Positions 50,112 to 60,838 of a stretch of 64,000 nucleotides of DNA are shown here, piece after piece. Source of the stretch: Anticarsia gemmatalis. Its lineage: Eukaryota; Arthropoda; Insecta; Lepidoptera; Erebidae. Location of the stretch: the NCBI RefSeq assembly GCF_050436995.1, contig NC_134775.1:5247124-5311123 (forward strand), in the 5' to 3' direction. The position numbers were made by a program, and so were the translations under genes. Position 1 is the stretch's first letter. Each line of letters begins with the position of its first letter. A model generated the notes under the pieces. The model did no database searches. It was given only the letters and a program-made list of their open reading frames with translations, and had not been told where the DNA came from.

Positions 50112-50235
50112 CTACTACTGTCAGCGAATCTTAACTCTACTGCGTCTTTCGGTTTGATATGGATTTCCACAACTTTTGCTTGATCAGGCCAATCTCTGGT
50201 AGGCAACATATCATCCGAAGGAACAGTATCAGAGT
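50112..50235 (-). pseudogene. GypC RNase H-integrase spacer
   Basis: The minus-strand translation reads RDWPDQAKVVEIHIKPKDAV then ELRFADS, matching GypA (NDQPKVVDMNFKPKQCVELRF) and GypB (PDQPRVVEIIKKPRNIIELS). It ends at the env-cassette target site. The rest of GypC upstream is missing beyond about 50235. Confidence 0.75.
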
Positions 50236-50403
50236 AACAGTATTAGACAGAAGGGTTGGTCACATATAATTAGCTCCACAAAGTTTTATTTAATTTAAAT
50301 ATATAAAACAGTTTATTTACATAGTTTATGTACTCAACCATCAACTAAACACCCTAACTGCCGGTTACAATAATTTCTTGACTTCTATCTCCACTGTGCA
50401 CAA

Positions 50404-51129
50404 ATGGACACCATGCAGGCTACACTTGATGAGATGAATATCAGCATTCATAGTAGGATGGCAGAATGCGAAGCTCAACTGTTGAAGTCCTCCCCTACAA
50501 CTGTCTCCAGCTTAAAAACTGACTTCACAGCATACCGTGCCTTTGTCACCCAGGCTTTAAAATTGCTACAGTCCCAAATTGACACATTGGCACGCACTGT
50601 TGATGTTATGGAAATGCGGAGGCGGAAGAAGATTCTGCTGCTTCACGGTGTGGCAGAGAGTGAGCAGAAGGTCGAGGATGTGCAGCAGACCATCACCAAA
50701 TTGGTCACCAAAGAGTTAGGCGTCAGTGACTTTAATCATCAATGCATCAAGCGCTGCCAACGACTTGGCAAGAAACACTCTCCTAAGCGGCCTAGACCTA
50801 TTCTTGTGAAGCTGGTGGACTCTGATGTTCGTGACAAGATGTGGTTCTCGAAAACAAAGCTGAAGGGCACGGGCGTCACAATGTCTGAGTTCCTCACGAA
50901 GACTAGGCACGATGTGTTCATGGCCGCACGGGAGAAGTTTGGTGTCGCCAAATGCTGGACTCGTGAGGGTACAGTGTTCATAAAAGGCCCGGATGACACG
51001 CGGTATCGGGTCACCTCGTTGGTGGAGCTGAGCAGGATTGGCGAACTCTTGCCTAAGTCGACCTCAGCCCCTAAGAAGCCCGAGGTACCAGTTGCTGCGA
51101 AGTCCAAACGCATAGTTGCCAAGAAGTAA
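50404..51129 (+). CDS. NL3 ORF1: coiled-coil RNA-binding protein
   Basis: 241 aa, intact. The N-terminal half (about 1-75) is a coiled coil (LDEMNISIHSRMAECEAQLL, LKLLQSQIDTLARTVDVME). An RRM-like or FP-C-like domain follows (RRRKKILLLHGVAESEQ, RPILVKLVDSDVRDKMWFSK, MSEFLTKTRHDVFMAAREKF). The tail is Lys-rich. Such ORF1 proteins trimerise, bind the element RNA and act as chaperones; this is known for L1-type ORF1p and inferred here. The start at 50404 precedes the coiled coil with no earlier in-frame ATG nearby. Confidence 0.75.
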   Translation: MDTMQATLDEMNISIHSRMAECEAQLLKSSPTTVSSLKTDFTAYRAFVTQALKLLQSQIDTLARTVDVMEMRRRKKILLLHGVAESEQKVEDVQQTITKLVTKELGVSDFNHQCIKRCQRLGKKHSPKRPRPILVKLVDSDVRDKMWFSKTKLKGTGVTMSEFLTKTRHDVFMAAREKFGVAKCWTREGTVFIKGPDDTRYRVTSLVELSRIGELLPKSTSAPKKPEVPVAAKSKRIVAKK

Positions 51130-51726
51130 TGAAAAATCCTGCTTTTTGTTACTAGTTCAGGTACACATTTATTTTTCTTAAATTTTCTTCGTAACTTCCT
51201 AATACCTTCACTTAAGCTACTATTTTTAACACAAATTTGCATATCATGATGCGTGACAATGACAAGACATTAAATGTCAAACGTCATCTGTTACTGCCCT
51301 TCCTTCCGCTTAACGTTTCGTTTCTGGTCTTATCTTGATTTATGTTATTCTGCTATAATTTTTAAACTATTCCTAATTTATTTATTTATTTCCTTTGAAT
51401 TTCCTTTCTTTGTAGTTTTATTTTATTTAATATCTTTGTGCCTGAACTAGCTATTTTTATTTATTTTTTACTCATCTTGCGTTTGCATATTTTGTTACGT
51501 TTAGTTTTCACAACCGGCAGATGGAACAATTAACGTTTTGTTATATTTTGTTTTATATTTATTTATTTTTTTTTATTATTTTTTTACATATAAGTATTTT
51601 TGTTTTATTTATTTTATTTAGTTATTATATTTATTATTTTACTTTTATATTTACACATACATTATTATTGTTGAAGTATATTTATAGTATCACATATATT
51701 ATTATTATACATTTCACATTGTTATT
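51130..51726 (+). other. NL3 inter-ORF spacer, T-rich
   Basis: AT-rich, with long TTTATTT runs. The frames through it are hydrophobic artefacts of T-rich sequence. No gene is supported. Confidence 0.5.
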
Positions 51727-54553
51727 ATGTCGTTACACGACGACAGTGTCGATAGTGATGATTTTTTTTCAGCTGACAGTGATTCCAGTTATGCTAGTGT
51801 TCCTTCTCTCGCTGAGACAATATCGTCTCATTTCTCTGATGCTCTTAGAAATCTTAATGTTGTCCATATCAATGCCCAGAGTATTCCGGCTCATTATCCA
51901 GATATGCTGACTAGTTTTGACTGTACAAACCTACACGCCATATTCGTCTCTGAGTCATGGCTTAAGCCGTGCCTAGCCTCTTCCGCATACTCACTCCCTG
52001 GTTATCAGCTCATCAGAAATGATCGGGCTGTGGGAGGTGGGGGTGGCGTTGCAATATACCTTAAAAATAACATCCCCTATTCTATCATTAGTTCGTCATC
52101 ACATGCTGATGTTGGCGAACACCTTTTTCTTGAGATTGTACTTCTCCACTCTAAAATACTGCCCCTCTTAACGCATTGATTATTTCTCATCTTTTGAGAT
52201 TCTTTTAGAACACTTTACTACAATGTACAGTCAAACCATAATTATGGGTGATTTTAACACTTGTCTCCTTAAAAACGATTCTCGCTCCACCACACTCCAG
52301 TCTATAGTTCAATCCAACAACCTGTCTATCCTTCCTCTCAGTGCCACACACCACTATCCCAACTGCATACTATCCTTACTTGACCTCATTCTTGTCTCCT
52401 CCTCAAATTGTGTCTCCAAACACGGTCAGTGTCCAGCTGATGATTTCTCTTATCACGATTTACTTTTCCTATCCTACCGAATCCGACCACCTAAACCCAA
52501 ACTGAAAACCCTTGTACATCATAATTTTCGTGACATGGATGTTGTTAAGCTTTGCGAGGATGCCGGCAATATTAATTGGAGCTCAGTCTTTGACTCTGAC
52601 TGCGTTGATGACAAGGTGGCTATAATGACAAATAAATTAACCGATCTATACGACACTCACGCACCTTTTCGTCAAATCAAAGTGAAACAGCCTCCGTCGC
52701 CTTGGCTTACTGACGACATCAAATCACTGCTCCATAAAAAAGCTATAGCCAAAACTAAGTATAGATGTCGCCCCTCTGAAGCTAACAGAGAAAAATATAT
52801 AGCTATTCGTAATCACTGCAGCAAGGTGTGTAGGAATGCACAACGCCGACACATTCAAGAATCCGAAACGGAGATCCAGCCAAGGTCTGGAAATTTCTTA
52901 AGTTACTGGGGGTCGGCAAACCACAACAAAACCCTGTCCCAAATAATATTAATATGAACCTTTTAAATCAACACTTCTCTGCATTATCAAATTTAGATAG
53001 TACCATGAAACCTAATACACTCAGTTATCTTTCTTCTTGTTCGACTCCTGATTGTTCTCCATTTGTCTTCAGTCAATTCACTGCTTATGATGTTTAGAAG
53101 AGCATCTTGTCCATCACATCGAATGCGCAGGGAGCTGATTGTGTCAGCCGTAATATGATCCTTCCCATCCTTGATGTAATACTCCTTATCCTATGTCATA
53201 TCCTTAACTTTTCTATCACTAGCGGCATCTTTCCGTCCACATGGAAGGATGCCCAAATTATCCCTATACCAAAAAAACGTAACCCGTCTATTTTTTCTGA
53301 ATATCGTCCCATATCCATACTTCCCTTCCTATCTAAAGTACTTGAACGCCTAGTACATATGCAACTCAGCAACTATCTTTCTTCAAACCTATTCCTAAAT
53401 CCTATCCAATCCGGTTTCCGCCCTGGTCATAGTACTACTACGAGCCTGGTTCATATTACGGAGGACATCAGATCGGGTATGGAAGATGGCAAGCTTACAA
53501 CCCTAGTTTTGCTAGATTTCAGTAGCGCTTTCAATTGTGTTGATTTTGATGTTCTACTAGGTATATTGTGTTCTCTTAACATATCTCCATCAGTGGTTGA
53601 CTGGTTTCGTAGTTACCTGTATGGGCGCCGGCAACGTATTAACATTGAAAACAATGTCTCGGATTGGTGCTCTGTCTCGCTGGCGTACCGCAGGGCGGCG
53701 TTTTATCTCCCTTACTTTTCGCAGTTTTTACAAATTCAATATCCAATCGCATAAATTCTTCCTACCATCTCTATGCAGATGATCTACAAATTTATTCTTG
53801 TGCTCCCGCGGAAAGGTTGACGGAAGCTGTGGAAACGATAAATAGTGATCTGGTTCGTATTTGTGAATGGAGTAAGTCGTATGGTCTCAATGTCAATCCT
53901 CACAAAACTGGCCATTGTCATCGTCAGCCCCAGGATGCTCTCTAGAGTAGATTGGACAGTAGTACCCACTGTGATCTTCGACGGCACTACCGTCCCTTTT
54001 AGTGACCCTATTAAAAACCTGGGTTTATATTTTGACAGGAGCTTATCCTGGAGTCCTCAACTCCAGGAACTCAGTCGTAAAATATTTTCTTCGGCGGGGT
54101 CCTTACGCAGGCTATGCAATTTTCTCCCCAGCAACACTAAAATCGCGCTTGTACAATCCCTTCTCTTCCCCATCCTTGATTATGCCGATGTCAGCTATCC
54201 CGATCTAACCGAGGACCAACTTAACAAGCTTGAGCGCCTTCAAAATTTCTTTATCAGGTTCATATTTGGATTACGCAAATATGACCACGTCTCAGAGTAT
54301 CGAAACAAGCTCAAGTGGTTACCTTCTGTACAATATCTTGTTTAATCCCTCGTCTCCTTTCTATCTCAAACAACCTTTTGTTTTCCTACATGACACGCAT
54401 TCAAGGTTTTTACTATCATCGGAGAACTTAAGACTTAAGATGCCTGTGCATTCCACTAAATTCTTAGACAAGTCATTCACTGTGCAAGCTGTGCGGTTGT
54501 GGAATGCGCTACCGTTATCCATTAGGCGAGCACAGAGCTTGCCAATTTTTTAA
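51727..54553 (+). pseudogene. NL3 ORF2: endonuclease and RT, multiply frameshifted
   Basis: Endonuclease pieces: NVVHINAQSIPAHYPDML, VSESWLKP, GGGGGVAIYLK, a frameshift near 52165, then IIMGDFNTCL, LLDLILVSS and SYHDLLFLSYR. The connector runs to about 52940. It is followed by frame changes and a TAG at about 53096. RT: WKDAQIIPIPKKRNPS, YRPISILPFLSKVLERL, VLLDFSSAFNCVDFD, then a frame change near 53680, GVPQGGVLSPLLFA, YADDLQIY, another change near 53920, NLGLYFDRSLSW, and a last change near 54300. It ends with AVRLWNALPLSIRRAQSL. At least five disruptions, so it is inactive. Confidence 0.83.
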
Positions 54554-54715
54554 AATCGGGTGAAGGAGCATTACTTATCACTGCAAAACACTTTTACTTG
54601 AATACTTCTCACTCTTTGCTTTCACTAATCTAAGTTCTTTACTTTCCCATGACTGTCTAAACTCCTCTTGCTATCTCTGTATTAATATAATTACTTGTAT
54701 ATTTAAATATATATA

Positions 54716-55058
54716 TGTCGTATCCGGTCAAAAATATTGAAACGGAAGGCGCGTCAACGGGTGACATCTTCACTTCGATGCGTCTGGGCAGAGCCGTGAT
54801 CATTATTCATTTGGCAGTGCTACCGAGTGGACGTTACGGAACTGTCTCTCCGTTTCATTATCTACCTACGTTACGTTACGTTATTCAGTACCTACCTACG
54901 TTATAAAGCCTAAGAACATTTAATTATTGTGATTTTGTGATTTGTAAAAATAAAAGTGATTAAGTGTTGAAATTGTTGTCAAGTCATTCTGCACGATACC
55001 CACATACGCCTACACTATGTCGACTGATAATAACGGTCAAGACAACGCCCTTCCGACA
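54716..55058 (+). repeat. GypD 5' LTR, containing the gag start codon
   Basis: 343 bp, with inverted ends TGTCG/CGACA. It contains TTATAAAG, AATAAAAG and, at 55017, the ATG of gag. It is about 23 bp longer than the 3' copy because of a CTACGTTACGTTACG-type local expansion near 54865-54890. Confidence 0.75.
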
Positions 55059-56085
55059 TCAGAAGTGGGATCAAACCGTGCAAATGACTTAGAGAAAAAT
55101 AACGACTCTCAGTGGCGGTTACTTTTTGAAATTCAAAATCAACAAATGCAAGCGTTAATTCAAACTTTAAAGTGCCCGAACGATAAGCAAGACGTTAGTT
55201 TGCCGGAGTTCAACCCTGAAAAACAAGACTCTGATCCGCGTTCATGGTGTACAACCGCCGACCTGTGTTTGGATGGGAAATCCATAGAAGGCAGTCAGCT
55301 TATTATGACCATCAGCAAAGCGTTGAAAGGATCAGCATCCACATGGCTGTCGTAGATAACGTATCCGGGTATGTCATGGAGTGATTTTAAGGAACTTTTT
55401 GTGGCAAGATTTGTGTGTCTCGAAACTTCTGCAGCTACCCTCATCAATTTAAGGTAATGATCGACCAAAGCAAAGTGAGACTCATGCTGCGTATGCTAGT
55501 CGATTAGTTACGTCCCTGATGAGCCGTTGGAAAGATTTCAGCGTCGAGCAGATCGTAGTATCAACAGTTCTCTCTCATTTGACACAAATCGATAGTCGTT
55601 TACAACGTCTAGCATTCACGACGGAGGTCACGACACGTCAACAGCTGCAAAAGGAGCTTCAGGCGTTTTCCTACCTAAAACGGAAAGCACCTACCGACGT
55701 TCGTAATGATTCTGGAAGTGAGAAACGATTGAAACCATCACCATTAAGCCAGATCAAGTGCCAATACTGTGGTAAACTTGGGCACAAGCAGATTGAGTGC
55801 CATTAAAAGCAAGCGGATGCCAAGAAACCACAGCCGTCACCAGCGACAACGTCGAGCTCTGGACATCGACCGGTCGCAAGCAACGTGGTGGTCTGCTACA
55901 AATGCAACGCTCCGGGACACATCGCGAGTCGCTGTACTACGAGCGGGTCCGAGGGAGGTGCCAAGCCAGCGGCGGAGCTTCGTGTCGACCTATGTGCAGT
56001 TAACCCTCCGTCAGGAACTTTGACACAATCTGGTACGTGTTACAAATTTGATTTAGATTTAGTGGGAAACGAATCAACAGGGTTG
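55017..56085 (+). pseudogene. GypD gag
   Basis: Starts MSTDNNGQDNALPTSEVG. The capsid-like part is WRLLFEIQNQQMQALIQTLK, DVSLPEFNPEKQDSDPRSW and LIMTISKALKGSASTWL. TAG follows at 55353-55355. A frameshifted stretch runs to 55519, then FSVEQIVVSTVLSHLTQIDS. Two CCHC knuckles follow: CQYCGKLGHKQIEC (55759-55800), with a TAA just after, and CYKCNAPGHIASRC (55893-55935). No DTG/DSG protease site is visible at the expected place after the knuckles, so that segment is probably deleted. Confidence 0.78.
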
Positions 56086-59001
56086 TGTCTCTAGTGGGTA
56101 TAGGTAACACAAATGTGTACAGTACAGTTCAATTGTTGTGTAAGGTAGAAATTAACGGATTAACGACTGAGATTCTATTTCACGTTTTGCCAGACGTGTA
56201 CCTTCGTAGCGACATTTTGATAGGCCGTGAGATTTTACATAACGGTTTTCGAGTAAACATGAGTCAATCAGATTTTACATTAACTAGAGATCTAACCGTT
56301 AACGTATGTATGCCGGCAGTAGGTAACTTATCATCAATCAATTTTGATTCTATTAACAGTGATGTCCCATTAGATCAAAAACACTTATTAGTTGATATAT
56401 TACAACAATATTCAAATTTTTTCATAATCGGTTTTCCAACTACTCGTGTCACTACCGGTGAATTGCAGATTAGGCTAATAGACCCTACTCTCACTGTACA
56501 GAGGCGACCTTATTATAAGACATCTCACGAACGTCAGGTTATGCGAGATATAGTTGAAGAGTTGTTACGTGCTAACATTATCAGACCAAGTAGTTCTCCT
56601 TTCGCTAGTCCAGCGCTGTTAGTTAAGAAACATGACGGATCAGACCGCATGTGTATTGACTATAGAGAGCTGAATTCTAATACTGTTCCGGGTCGTTACC
56701 TGTTACCTTTAATAAGTGACCTAATATCTAGACTACATGGAGCTAAGTATTTCACAAAATTAGACTGTGCAAGCGGCTTCCATTTAATACCAGTACATCC
56801 AGACTCAATTGAACGTACTGCGTTCGTTACGACCGATGGACAGTACTAATTTTTGACCATGCCCTTCGGGTTACGAAACGCTATCTCTGTTTTCCAGCGG
56901 TCGATCAAAAATGCTCTCAATAAACTTGCACACAAATACGCTCTTGTTTATGTTGACGACGTTTTAATAATGGCTGACAGCGTAGAGCAAGGTTTAGAGA
57001 GGTTACGTGAAGTTCTCGAAGCCCTTACTAAGTCTGGGTTTTCCCTTAACCTAAAAAAAGTGCTCTTTTCTTAAAACACGTGTAGAGTTCCTAGGTTACG
57101 AGGTTGAAGCAGGTGAAATTAAGCCCAACAGGTCTAAGATCGAGGCTTTGTCATCTCTACCACCACCACAAACGAATACTCAGGTGAGACAGTTCATAGG
57201 TTTGGCGTCATACTTTCGTCAATTTGTGCCAAATTTCTCCCAACTGATGGCTCCACTATACAGGTTAACTTCAGGTAAGTGTCCTTTCGAGTGGAAGCCC
57301 AAATGTGAAGAAATGCGACAAAAGGTAATTGAAATTTTAACTAATGAACCAGTTCTTATGATTTACGATCCACAGTATCCAGTGGAACTCCATACAGATG
57401 CCAGCGCAGACGGTTATGGTGCAATCCTGCTACAGTTTGTTGACGGTAAGCAAAGACCCGTTGCCTATTACAGTAGACGCACGACACGACACAAACATTT
57501 TAGGCAATATCTACATGGCCGAAAGTTTGTTGTAGTAACAGATTGCAACTCTTTTAAGTCGTCACGAACCAAAATTGACTTAACAACGAGGGTACATCGA
57601 TGGTGGGCCTTTTTACAAGCATTTGACTTCGACATTAAATACCGAGTTGGTAAGCAAATGACTCACGCCGACTTCTTATCTTGTAATCCATTACCAGGTA
57701 AATCATCGCTTTCACAGACCTCACGAGTGGAACAGAAACACGTTAACATCACCGAGCTCGCGGATAACTGGCTTCTAGCAGAGCAACAACGAGATGATGA
57801 GATTAAAAAGGTAATCATCGATTTGAACGAGGGACGTCTAAATGATGATGTTGCTGGGACGTACGAGATGAGATCAGGTATCCTTCACCGCAAAATACAA
57901 CGTAATGGTCGAACAAAATGTTTACCTATAGTTCCTCGTGCGATGCGATGGTCTATCATCAACAACGTTCACGAGTCTCTTTTTCACCTTGGGTACGACA
58001 AGACCTTAGAAAAGCTGTATCATCACTACTGGTTTGAAGGTATGAGTCGATTTGTACGTAAGTTTGTAGATAATTGCGTGACTTGCAAAGTAGCGAAACC
58101 ACACTCGGGTAAAATACAGGCTGAGCTGCACTCTATACCGAAAACAGCGATACCCTGGCACACTGTGCATGTTGATGCTACAGGTAAGTTAAGCGGAAAA
58201 AGCGACAAAAAGGAGTACGTCTTCGTGTTAATCGACGCATTTACTAAGTATGTATTGTTGTACCACACTAAGAATATAGACAGCAAAAGTAGCATTAAGG
58301 CAGTAAGAGACAGTGTAGTCCTGTTTGGAGCCCCGGTACGTATAATTGCTGACCAAGGCCGCTGTTTTGCCAGTAAGGAGTTCAAGGAGTTTTGTGAGAG
58401 TAAGAATATCAATCTTCATCTCATCGCCACCGGATCATGTCGAGCAAATGGTCAAGTAGAGAGAGTAATGAGCGTATTAAAATCTATGCTAACCGCCGTA
58501 GAAACTGACAAGAATAGGTCCTGGCAAGATGCATTGGGTGAGGTACAACTTGCACTTAACTGTACCGTTAATAGAGTCGTGAAAGCAAGTCCATTGGAGC
58601 TTCTCATAGGTAAGGTAGCGCGTCCCTTAGATTTAATGGCGAATAATAATGACGAATCGGTTTGCCTTGATGAGGTTAGACAAATAGCGTCCAATAAATA
58701 GTATTGAGACATCCGCACGTTATCATAAAGAACGTTTTGATAAAACGAAGGCGAGCGTTAGTAGATTCTCAGTCGGTGAATTCGTTCTTATTGAAAATGA
58801 AGAACGAAATCAGACTAAGTTAGATGTTAAGTTCAGGGGTCCATTTCAAATTATTGAAGTATTGGAGGGTGATCGTTACGTACTAAAATCATTGACTAGT
58901 AATCGTACTTACTTACAAGTATGCACATGATCGTGTAAGTAAAATGCCTGTGGGACAGGTAACAGTTGACTTAGATGAAGGTGGAGACAGTGAGTTGGAT
59001 T
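56085..59001 (+). pseudogene. GypD pol
   Basis: Protease end LIGREILHNGFRV. RT: RMCIDYRELNSNTVPGRYLLP, DCASGFHLIPVH, TAA at 56847-56849, MPFGLRNAISVFQ, YVDDVLIMAD, a frameshift near 57070. RNase H: HTDASADGYGAI, YYSRRTT, then a jump to RQYLHGRKFVVVTDCNSF. About 18 residues that hold the catalytic Glu in GypM (YELETLAVV) are missing. Integrase: HVDATGKLS, IADQGRCF, ANGQVERVM. A TAG near 58699 with frameshift precedes the C-terminal stretch (GEFVLIENEERNQTKLDVKF, GPFQIIEVLEGDRYVLKS) ending near 59001. Inactive. Confidence 0.82.
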
Positions 59002-59620
59002 AACTTTGTTAATTTTTACTGGATTTTTATGTCGATGGTCAGTCTGAGACTGCACCAGAGTGCCGTAGCTGTAGCCCGTTAGAAATCGGCATCTACTACT
59101 AGTTAGTAGTCCGTGGGTAGGCAGCATGCGGTAGCTCTGGGTAGTGTGGTCGGGTCTAGCCTTGTAGCGAAGACCGTAGAGTCATGGGACGACTCGGCAT
59201 TCCAAGTTGGAAGTGCACCTAGAGCTGATACGCTCGCTGAATCTTGTGTGTGACCTTAACTGCGAATAAAAGCCCAGTAGTAGAGTTGATTAGATGTAAT
59301 TGTTGATCGTGTATAAGGAACGCTGGGTCCTTCCGTCTGTCACTGTTGCTTGGCCCCAAGGTATTTAGTGCATGGTAATTCCTACTCAATTAATTTTATG
59401 ATTAGCCCGAAAGATAGTTCGGTTTGTTAGTAATTATGATTACGAGATGTTAGTAATAATAAAAACTAACTTTATGAGAGTGAAAACCCTTATTTAATTG
59501 ACTGAAAGCCAATTAGAGCTGTCTTCAATTAGTTGGTGAGGTATGGCCGAGCGGTATTGCTCTCTTCGTGATTTTGTTGCAGATTAACACACGAGGACGT
59601 GTGTCAGCGTAGGATGGCCG
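59002..59620 (+). other. GypD 3' non-coding region
   Basis: About 620 bp between the end of pol and the 3' LTR. No ORF with a known motif. It contains GGTATGGCCGAGCGGT at 59540-59555, which looks like a tRNA A box but has no matching B box. A short purine-containing GGATGG precedes the LTR. Confidence 0.5.
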
Positions 59621-59940
59621 TGTCGTATCCGGTCAAAAATATTGAAACGGAAGGCGCGTCAACGGGTGACAACTTCACTTCGATGCGTCTGGGCGGAGCC
59701 GTGATCATTATTCATTTGGCAGTGCTACCGAGCGGACGTCACGGAACTGTCTCTCCGTTTCATTATCTTGTACCTACCTACGTTATAAAGCCTAAGAACA
59801 TTTAATTATTGTGATTTTGTGATTTGTAAAAATAAAAGTGATTAAGTGTTGAAATTGTTGTCAAGTCATTCTGCACGATACCCACATACGCCTACACTAT
59901 GTCGACTGATAATAACGGTCAAGACAACGCCCTTCCGACA
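59621..59940 (+). repeat. GypD 3' LTR
   Basis: 320 bp. Its last 41 bp repeat the first codons of gag (ATGTCGACTGATAATAACGG...) and it ends CCGACA, followed by TATATATATATT. Confidence 0.75.
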
Positions 59941-59992
59941 TATATATATATTCCACTTTTTAAAAAAATTTGTATTTATTCTTTATTTTATA

Positions 59993-60141
59993 CTAGCTGA
60001 CCGCGCAATTTCGCTTGCGTCACATAAGAGAGAATGGGTAATTTTTCCCCCGTTTTTGTAACATATTTTACTAGTACTCTGTTCCCATTGGTCGTAGCGT
60101 GATGATATATAGCTTATAGCCTTCCTCGATAAAAGGGCTAT
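59993..60141 (+). repeat. SINE-like repeat, copy 5, truncated by BEL LTR
   Basis: CTAGCTGACCGCGCAATTTCGCTTG ... CGATAAAAGGGCTAT. It stops where the BEL/Pao LTR starts, at the point where complete copies continue CTAACACTG. Confidence 0.8.
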
Positions 60142-60404
60142 TGTACGGTTTGCACATAGTAGTATTATTACATTTAGTTGCTGACGCGGTGACCTTCACA
60201 TAACGCCTTACTTAATATAAGTAATTATCGTAATGAATTGTCAGTGTGACACGTACCATTAAGACCGTACGACATTAGGGAAAGGAATAGACAGTGATAT
60301 TATACTATACGATATTATTTCATCTCAATATAGACCAATATAACTTCATTGTGGATTTCTCTTCTCCTCACACTCACCACTATTGTAGTGTACGATACCG
60401 TACA
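60142..60404 (+). repeat. Bel1 5' LTR
   Basis: 263 bp, TGTACGG ... CCGTACA with 7-bp perfect inverted ends. It interrupts SINE-like copy 5. Confidence 0.88.
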
Positions 60405-60408
60405 TTAA

Positions 60409-60422
60409 TGGTCCTTCGAGCC
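60409..60422 (+). promoter_or_regulatory. Bel1 primer-binding site
   Basis: TGGTCCTTCGAGCC, four bases after the LTR. This TGGTCCTTCGAGCC-type site is characteristic of BEL/Pao elements in insects. The leader to the ATG is about 415 bp and contains no supported gene. Confidence 0.8.
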
Positions 60423-60838
60423 TACAGGAAAAGGTATTTCGGATAATCGAATTGGTGTTTGTGTTTCTTTATTTGTGATAGCGAATCGGTTAGACTGGCC
60501 TTCCACAAGCGGAAATCCCCAGTTTGATTGAGACGAGGGCGCACATATTGCAATTAGAGAGATTCGGCACTAATTCGTCAAGAACCTACGTACCTAAGAA
60601 ACTACTACAACCACTTCAACTACAAACTACAGGAACTACGTTCTACAACAACTACAACTATTACGTACAAGTGAGTTGGAAGACATTCAACGACGGAATA
60701 TCTTCAATTCATAACTCTTCTGTAACCGGAAAAAATCTGTGAGACAGAATACAACTACCAACTACTACGGCACTTATCTGGCAGTGATAACAACGCGTCA
60801 GAAAACCTAAGTGTAAACTTATTACAACTACTGGGAAC

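Larger units (their letters stand above)
50236..54715 (+). mobile_element. CR1/Jockey-type non-LTR element, near full length (NL3)
   Basis: Contains a 5' UTR, an intact ORF1, a 600-bp AT-rich spacer, ORF2 with endonuclease and RT broken by frameshifts, and an AT-rich 3' end with an (AT)n tract. The exact 5' end is not visible. The two-ORF layout and RT motifs (LYADDLQIY) fit the CR1/Jockey group. Confidence 0.75.
54716..59940 (+). mobile_element. Ty3/gypsy element, Mdg3-like (GypD), decayed
   Basis: Two direct repeats starting TGTCGTATCC and ending CCGACA (54716-55058 and 59621-59940) flank gag-pol, with TATA on each side (54712-54715 and 59941-59944) within AT repeats. The interior has several stops, frameshifts and a deletion in RNase H. 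Similar in Pol style to GypM. Confidence 0.8.

Noticed and set aside
49925..50209. A 94-codon minus-strand frame that looks like one protein
   Set aside because: It is a chimera of the GypC pol spacer and the env-cassette LTR; the second half also appears in the other LTR (48880-49116).
51521..51910. Highly hydrophobic 129-codon frame
   Set aside because: Product of a T-rich spacer; the NL3 ORF2 frame is the one with endonuclease motifs.
59537..59620. GGTATGGCCGAGCGGT looks like the A box of a tRNA-Leu/Ser gene
   Set aside because: No B box (GGTTCGAATCC-like) follows at the right distance and no cloverleaf can be drawn; probably chance or a distant SINE relic.
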